A DNA stretch of 5,608 bases from an uncultured Austwickia sp. (GTDB taxonomy: Bacteria > Actinomycetota > Actinomycetes > Actinomycetales > Dermatophilaceae). The notes beneath the pieces were generated by a model that saw only the letters and a program-made list of their open reading frames with translations, ran no database searches and was not told where the DNA came from. Made by a program: the position numbers and the translations under genes. The stretch's first letter is position 1. The number at the start of each line of letters is the position of its first letter. Of this stretch, positions 5,427 to 5,608 are shown piece after piece. Location of the stretch: the NCBI GenBank assembly GCA_934678955.1, contig CAKUSI010000264.1, positions 1-5,608 on the forward strand, read 5' to 3'.

Positions 5427-5454
5427 AGCCGGTACGGGAGGCCCCGTACCGGCT
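5427..5454. terminator. Hairpin terminator after vsr (right copy)
   Basis: A 12-bp perfect stem, AGCCGGTACGGG (5427-5438) with CCCGTACCGGCT (5443-5454), encloses an AGGC loop. It is the right-hand copy of the hairpin at 2368-2407, but the outer GGAAG of the 5' arm is replaced by CCAGA, so the stem is shorter although the 3' CTCTTCC is retained. It follows the vsr stop by 21 bases and also faces the minus-strand stop at 5513-5515, so it can act in both directions. Confidence 0.8.
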
Positions 5455-5512
5455 CTTCCTTACTCGTTCTTCCGCTCCGGCTCTCCTTTGGCCGCGCGCC
5501 GCGGCTGAGGCC

Positions 5513-5608
5513 TCAGATGGGGCCGATCACCTCGACGCGGTGCGTCTTGCCGTCGGCCAGCTTGTAGGTGAGTCCTACGAGCGCCAGGCTTCCGGCGTCG
5601 ACGGCGTC
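5513..5608 (-). CDS. Carbonic-anhydrase-like protein, C-terminal end (partial)
   Basis: The last 31 residues (DAVDAG, LALVGLTYKLADGK, VEVIGPI) of a minus-strand gene that enters from beyond the window, with TGA at 5513-5515. The protein sequence is identical to that of the fragment at 2454; the only base change in the shared coding stretch (5531 C against 2472 T) is a silent GAG/GAA difference. The beta-carbonic-anhydrase assignment rests on resemblance of the C-terminal strand and helix and is moderate. Inference: this is the functional copy, regenerated by duplication when the island inserted. Confidence 0.6.
   Translation of the reverse strand, partial: DAVDAGSLALVGLTYKLADGKTHRVEVIGPI

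Larger units (their letters stand above)
5427..5608. repeat. Long direct repeat, right copy (runs off the window)
   Basis: Same-orientation copy of 2373-2549. Homology starts abruptly at 5427 within the hairpin arm and continues, identical from 5532, to the last base of the window. It carries a 7-base CGCCGCG not found in the left copy, next to a perfect palindrome CTGAGGCCTCAG. Because it lies on the side away from vapC, it is expected to lead into the intact target gene. Confidence 0.95.

Overview
The window reads as chromosome of a high-GC Gram-positive bacterium (Actinomycetota). The evidence is the very GC-rich housekeeping genes (47 of 60 bases G/C in 781-840), actinobacterial-style TAnnnT -10 elements next to start codons, U-poor hairpin terminators, and the rpsI-glmM gene order. 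Genus cannot be assigned from sequence alone; a Micrococcales-like or related actinomycete is only an impression.

Layout. 1-195 is the 3' end of rpsI (ribosomal protein S9). It is followed closely by a complete glmM (phosphoglucosamine mutase, 210-1556) and a strong hairpin terminator (1597-1630). Next is a compact VapBC-type toxin-antitoxin pair: AbrB-fold antitoxin 1684-1929 and PIN-domain toxin 1916-2356, overlapping by 14 bases. A second hairpin of the same family (2368-2407) closes this block and also faces the 3' end of a minus-strand gene that looks like a beta-carbonic anhydrase C-terminus.

From about 2616 to 5426 lies a three-gene type II restriction-modification island with lower GC and rare codons in its first gene. 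It holds a NaeI-like restriction endonuclease (plus strand, to 3714), a convergent C5-cytosine DNA methyltransferase (minus strand, 4865 to 3738), and a Vsr-type T:G mismatch endonuclease (plus strand, 4926-5405) divergent from the methyltransferase. The functional logic is coherent. The methylase marks the site with 5-methylcytosine, the NaeI-like enzyme cuts unmarked sites (GCCGGC is the inferred target), and Vsr repairs the T:G mismatches left when the methylated cytosine deaminates.

The most notable structural observation is that the island sits between two near-identical direct copies (2373-2549 and 5427-5608, reaching the window end) of the host segment made of the terminator hairpin plus the 3' end of the carbonic-anhydrase-like gene. 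The left copy adjoins the host vapC side. The right copy runs on toward what should be the rest of the gene. This is the signature of a restriction-modification cassette inserted with long target duplication: the interrupted gene is regenerated on one side and a truncated fragment is left on the other. No transposase, integrase or tRNA is visible in the window.
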